From NCBI RefSeq assembly GCF_018835585.1, contig NZ_JAHGVE010000014.1:62001-126000 (forward strand): a DNA stretch of 64,000 bases. Direction: 5' to 3'. The notes beneath the pieces are model-generated. The model did no database searches. It was not told the origin of the DNA and worked only from the letters and a program-made list of their open reading frames with translations. Position numbers and translations under genes: made by a program. Positions 61,140-64,000 of the stretch are shown here, piece by piece. This DNA comes from Pelorhabdus rhamnosifermentans. Lineage in GTDB: Bacteria > Bacillota > Negativicutes > UMGS1260. Every line of letters begins with the position of its first letter. Position 1 is the stretch's first letter.

Positions 61140-62021
61140 TTATTTTGTAAGCGGCATAACCTCGAAGCTGATGATTTTTTCGAAAGCCAAATATTCTTTG
61201 CTTTCTTGTGTACCCACTTTCTTATTCAGCATGTAACCAGCAGTATCTGTGCTTGCATGCTTCATAAACCAGTTTACAAAGCTGTCGATTTCGGTAGATG
61301 ATAATTGATAATCGTGATCGCTGGAATCGCTTACGGTAACTCGCAAAAGTTGAGTTTCTGTAGTCGGCGGCGTTTCAGGAGTAAAATTTTCAGTCCAACG
61401 GGCAATTCCCTTAGAAATTCTAAATTCATCAATATACCCAATAAAATAAACTTCATTATCACGATCTTTGCCAATAAGAGATGTACTATCCACTACTGCA
61501 AATGCACCAGCACTAGTAAAGGTCGTTGTTAAAACGCCATTTTTAAATAAGTAAAACTTGGTATCTTTCCTACATACAGCAAAGTGATTCCACCTATTTA
61601 AATCATAAGTACCAAATATACTCCCTAAAGCAATATCATAATCTGAAGGACGCAATATATTAGAATTAGATGATCCCGAAAACGCCTCATTTGTACTATT
61701 AGCATTAACATCTATACCTATTACTATAGGGCTTTTTTGTATCGAGGTCCCCCTGCAAAATAATGCTCCATTACCTGTCGGTGCGGCAGTCCTATACTCC
61801 CACCAATCAATAGTAAAATCCCCTGCCCCAAAATCAAAATCAGTAGTATTAGGCGTACTTAAATATTGATTGCCAGCTAAATATAAGCTCTTACTCCCCA
61901 TTTTTGATTGGTTAGTTGAGATAGCTGCTCCACCATTTGCTGTCCATACCTTACCACTTTCATCTTTAATTCCATCATCAAAATGTAATAACGATACAGT
62001 GTATTGATCCATTTCATACAT
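61140..62021 (-). CDS. Phage tail-type LamG-domain protein, paralogue without FN3
   Basis: The 293-residue protein matches the N-terminal LamG-like domain (YTVSLLHFDDGIKDESGKVW, GAGDFTIDWWEYR) and the C-terminal block (FEKIISFEVMPLTK) of the 51120-52250 protein but joins them directly at ENFTPETPPTTETQLLRVTV, without the FN3 domain. Probably an alternative tail tip. It follows the tail collar gene by about 50 bases. Confidence 0.78.
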   Translation of the reverse strand: MYEMDQYTVSLLHFDDGIKDESGKVWTANGGAAISTNQSKMGSKSLYLAGNQYLSTPNTTDFDFGAGDFTIDWWEYRTAAPTGNGALFCRGTSIQKSPIVIGIDVNANSTNEAFSGSSNSNILRPSDYDIALGSIFGTYDLNRWNHFAVCRKDTKFYLFKNGVLTTTFTSAGAFAVVDSTSLIGKDRDNEVYFIGYIDEFRISKGIARWTENFTPETPPTTETQLLRVTVSDSSDHDYQLSSTEIDSFVNWFMKHASTDTAGYMLNKKVGTQESKEYLAFEKIISFEVMPLTK

Positions 62022-62072
62022 ATTTGCATTACCTCCAACTTTTATTTGATTAGAAATCGATATACCAACGGA

Positions 62073-62567
62073 TTAATATTTGATACAAGCCAACAAAGCG
62101 ATGTTCTGAGGACGAGTTTCGCTGCCGCCTGCTTCAGTCGTACCTAATTCCTTTGTACACTGAGCACCTGTTCTTACAACCGTTCCATTTGCATTCCCAG
62201 TATAAACATTCATTGTATCCTGTTCACTAGGTATTGTATAAAGGAGAGTATTAGCACGATATGGATATGACAAAACCGCATGGTAATGAGATTTAGTGTC
62301 ATCTGCTTGCACACTTCCTAATTGTCTTCCCGTATCAACTCCGCGCCCCACATCAAGCCCGCGAATAAACTCACCACGCAAATCGGGTAAATTAAATGTA
62401 CTTTTACCGTCACCAATACCAAACGAAGTACCTAACATATTAAATAAATCCGCAAACACATCCCGCAATACTTCGCGGCCATCGCACAACAACCAGCCTT
62501 CCGGTGGAAATTGCCTTGCAAAATAATTTACCGTACCAACTGGAATTTTTTCATTACAACAACACAT
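62073..62567 (-). CDS. Phage tail collar domain protein (MdpB-like)
   Basis: The 164-residue protein begins MCCCNEKIPVGTVNYFARQF, has the collar motif PEGWLLCDGREVLR and NLPDLRGEFIRGLD, and ends GSETRPQNIALLACIKY, the usual end of tail-collar/microcystin-dependent family proteins. It lies with the LamG gene as a tail-fibre unit. The ATG at 62567 follows GAGGTG. Confidence 0.85.
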   Translation of the reverse strand: MCCCNEKIPVGTVNYFARQFPPEGWLLCDGREVLRDVFADLFNMLGTSFGIGDGKSTFNLPDLRGEFIRGLDVGRGVDTGRQLGSVQADDTKSHYHAVLSYPYRANTLLYTIPSEQDTMNVYTGNANGTVVRTGAQCTKELGTTEAGGSETRPQNIALLACIKY

Positions 62568-62617
62568 AGTTAACACCTCATAATTTTTTATTTTCAAACC
62601 GACATAACCCGGACCTC

Positions 62618-62653
62618 TTATTTCAGCTGTGTGTATCCTGTATATCGACTTTC
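62618..62653 (-). pseudogene. Relic of a sigma factor C-terminus
   Basis: The minus strand codes ESRYTGYTQLK and a stop, identical in protein to the last eleven residues of the sigma-like factor at 52299-52808. The upstream sigma coding region is missing here. The two places mark a duplication of the sigma-to-tail junction. Confidence 0.75.
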
Positions 62654-62687
62654 ACATATTAATCATCAAAATTTAACCTAACCTAAC

Positions 62688-62850
62688 TTAATCACCTAAT
62701 CGTGCAATTGATTTATGCTGCTTCAGCAATTCCATTACTTCGGGATTGGTATAGGAGTCCGGCACAACCGTGTAAGTATTGACGCCGGATGGAATCACAA
62801 AGATAAAGATATGGAATATCGCCTTCGTTTGGAAGCGATAAAATTCAAGT
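62688..62850 (-). pseudogene. Phage gene fragment
   Basis: An open frame without a usable start ends VIPSGVNTYTVVPDSYTNPE, then VMELLKQHKSIARLGD. The 5' end runs into the hairpin at 62857-62891. It looks like the C-terminus of a lost protein. Confidence 0.5.
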
Positions 62851-62856
62851 AATAAA

Positions 62857-62891
62857 AATGCCGCCTGGTAGCTTGTGCTGCCGAGCGGTAT
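62857..62891. terminator. Terminator-like hairpin
   Basis: AATGCCGCCTGG and CCGAGCGGTATT arms around GTAGCTTGTGCTG, with A-rich left and T-rich right flanks. Confidence 0.65.
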
Positions 62892-62951
62892 TTTTTGTTT
62901 ACAATATCACCAGTTTAGTGGATTTGGATATTTCTGTACGGCTTTTTAGTT

Positions 62952-63100
62952 TTATCTTGTTTTTGTAAGTTCACAGTAAGAACCATCATTAAATTGTGCA
63001 TCAATTTTATCTTCTACGACATTGTCTATATAGAGCTCCTGCTGCGCAATAAAAAATATATATTATTCCCTAGTTCATCTTCAGTAAAACTGCGTAAGGT
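62952..63100 (-). pseudogene. Frameshifted gene fragment
   Basis: One frame gives TLRSFTEDELGNNIYF and the next, after a T-run, gives IAQQELYIDNVVEDKIDAQF then NDGSYCELTKTR and a stop. A one-base slip in the T-run would join them. No family recognised. Confidence 0.5.
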
Positions 63101-63209
63101 ATTAAATACAATATATTTCAAAAAATAGGAAGAAGGACTCTTTCCAGCAATCAGCCAGAATGGTCCTTATTCATGCACTCAACCGTTTTTCTGCAACTGC
63201 GTCAAAATA

Positions 63210-63308
63210 AAAAAAGGCTCCCTCGCTGAGAGACGAGAGAGCGATCGGAGAAAATTTGGAAAAGTTGTATATATTTTAACGGCCATACATAGACCGGATC
63301 AGCTTGCT
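63210..63308 (-). ncRNA. Candidate small RNA at the right end
   Basis: A TTGTCATAATT-TTGTCAA repeat (complement of 63326-63344) with TATGAT or TATTTT downstream starts a short minus-strand transcript that ends in GCTCTCTCG/CGAGGGAGC and T7 (63217-63242). No reading frame with a ribosome site is inside. Confidence 0.45.
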
Positions 63309-63407
63309 TATAAAATATCATATAAATTGACAAAATTATGACAAAGGCCCCTAAACCGACTGAGAGCTACGCTCACACTCTAAACTAATCTGCAAGTACC
63401 AAGTTTG

Positions 63408-63599
63408 TTATTGAATAAGAGAAAGATCTGGGTAATACCCCATAGAAGCGCCGTACCATGATAAAGCTCCTAAGGATACCATTAATAGAAGATAGACAGC
63501 AACAATTATAATTTTCTCACCAAATGTCGTCTTAATATTATCTTCTTTATTTAATGTAGGTTCACGGTATACGTCGTCGTGACCAATTAAATTTGCCAT
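63408..63599 (-). CDS. Small membrane protein, 63 residues
   Basis: AAGGGATG lies 7-8 bases before the ATG. The frame starts MANLIGHDDVYREPTLNKED, with a helix IIIVAVYLLLMVSLGALSWY and a short tail. One membrane helix, N-terminus probably inside. Family unknown. Confidence 0.65.
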   Translation of the reverse strand: MANLIGHDDVYREPTLNKEDNIKTTFGEKIIIVAVYLLLMVSLGALSWYGASMGYYPDLSLIQ

Positions 63600-63734
63600 T
63601 ATATCATCCCTTTTAATTGAATTAGCGAAAATATCTTTCCACTGATTCAGTGTATGCTGATATAATTGTTTTGTAAATATAATCCAAAAATGTTATAATA
63701 TTAAATTTAGCGAGACTTTTTTGACAAATAAAAA

Positions 63735-63773
63735 AAGCGCCTACCCCAGCCATTACGGCCAAAGTAGGCGCTT
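63735..63773. terminator. Hairpin of the CTATCC...GATAG family
   Basis: AAGCGCCTAC pairs with GTAGGCGCTT around CCCAGCCATTACGGCCAAA. Apart from this, the gap 63600-63887 holds only promoter-like AT-rich sequence. Confidence 0.7.
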
Positions 63774-63887
63774 CGTCTGCTTACCATTCAGTAGCTACCA
63801 TAAATACACAATACTGTATATTAAATTACATTTAATTGCAGGAAATTCCTATTAAATGTAGTATTTTGGAAATTAGGAGGTGTTTAT

Positions 63888-64000
63888 GTGCGACAAAAAC
63901 CGTTATTTTTGTTGATAGCCTTTTTGCTTATTTCAATAATGATTGGAGGTTGTACAGGCATGCAAAGTACAACAGTAATTACACCTAAGGTAGAGAAATA
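63888..64000 (+). CDS. Lipoprotein, 5' part only
   Basis: A GTG with AGGAGGTG six bases upstream opens a frame with a lipoprotein signal: basic start, hydrophobic LFLLIAFLLISIMI and lipobox GGC. The next residues are TGMQSTTVITPKVEK, and the frame leaves the window. The ATG overlapping the GTG (63886) is in another frame that stops after nine codons. Confidence 0.7.
   Translation, partial: MRQKPLFLLIAFLLISIMIGGCTGMQSTTVITPKVEK

Overview
The window looks like a chromosome segment from a spore-forming, double-membrane member of the Bacillota, most likely Negativicutes near Sporomusa/Pelosinus. Firmicute-style control elements (T-box, SAM-I riboswitch, Spo0E-type phosphatase, GGAGG ribosome binding sites, LexA boxes of GAAC-N4-GTTC type) sit next to two signal-peptide beta-barrel genes typical of an outer membrane. 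The genus assignment is inference. I see no rRNA, tRNA or CRISPR array.

Bases 1-33,900 are ordinary core metabolism, mostly on the minus strand: a zinc-ribbon protein and a membrane protein, a RocB-type M20 hydrolase, a BASS-family transporter, a cupin gene behind a CRP/FNR-type palindrome, asnB, clpB, ilvD, an HD-domain protein, a rhodanese, metQ behind a SAM-I riboswitch, the leuACDB operon behind a leucine T-box, two tandem bioB paralogues behind BirA-type boxes, a complete ribose operon (rbsR-K-D-A-C-B) with a LacI-type operator, a MATE exporter and a FAD-dependent dehydrogenase. A TPP riboswitch aptamer lies downstream of asnB with no gene after it.

Bases 34,000-50,700 are accessory and loosely packed. 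They hold two outer-membrane barrels, a MocR regulator divergent from an MFS transporter, bioY, a 10 x 18-bp repeat gene coding for Cys-Phe-Pro-Arg-Gln repeats, an EF-hand protein, a DUF2971 protein, an SOS-controlled dinB cassette, and about a dozen proteins of 28-59 residues with good ribosome binding sites. This region also has two homologous intergenic elements that fold alike and end in terminators (candidate small RNAs), duplicated small-gene modules, families of related hairpins, and several promoters carrying an 11-bp-pitch TTGTCAT direct repeat like a PHO box.

Bases 51,100-63,100 are a decayed prophage without head, portal or terminase genes. It keeps a CI/Cro-like switch with an ImmA-type protease, a phage sigma-like regulator and a second sigma-like factor, a lysis cassette whose GH25 lysin has an in-frame TGA, two paralogous LamG tail-type proteins, a tail-collar protein, an IS200/IS605 fragment and several gene fragments. 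The last kilobase has a small membrane protein and the start of a lipoprotein that runs off the window.
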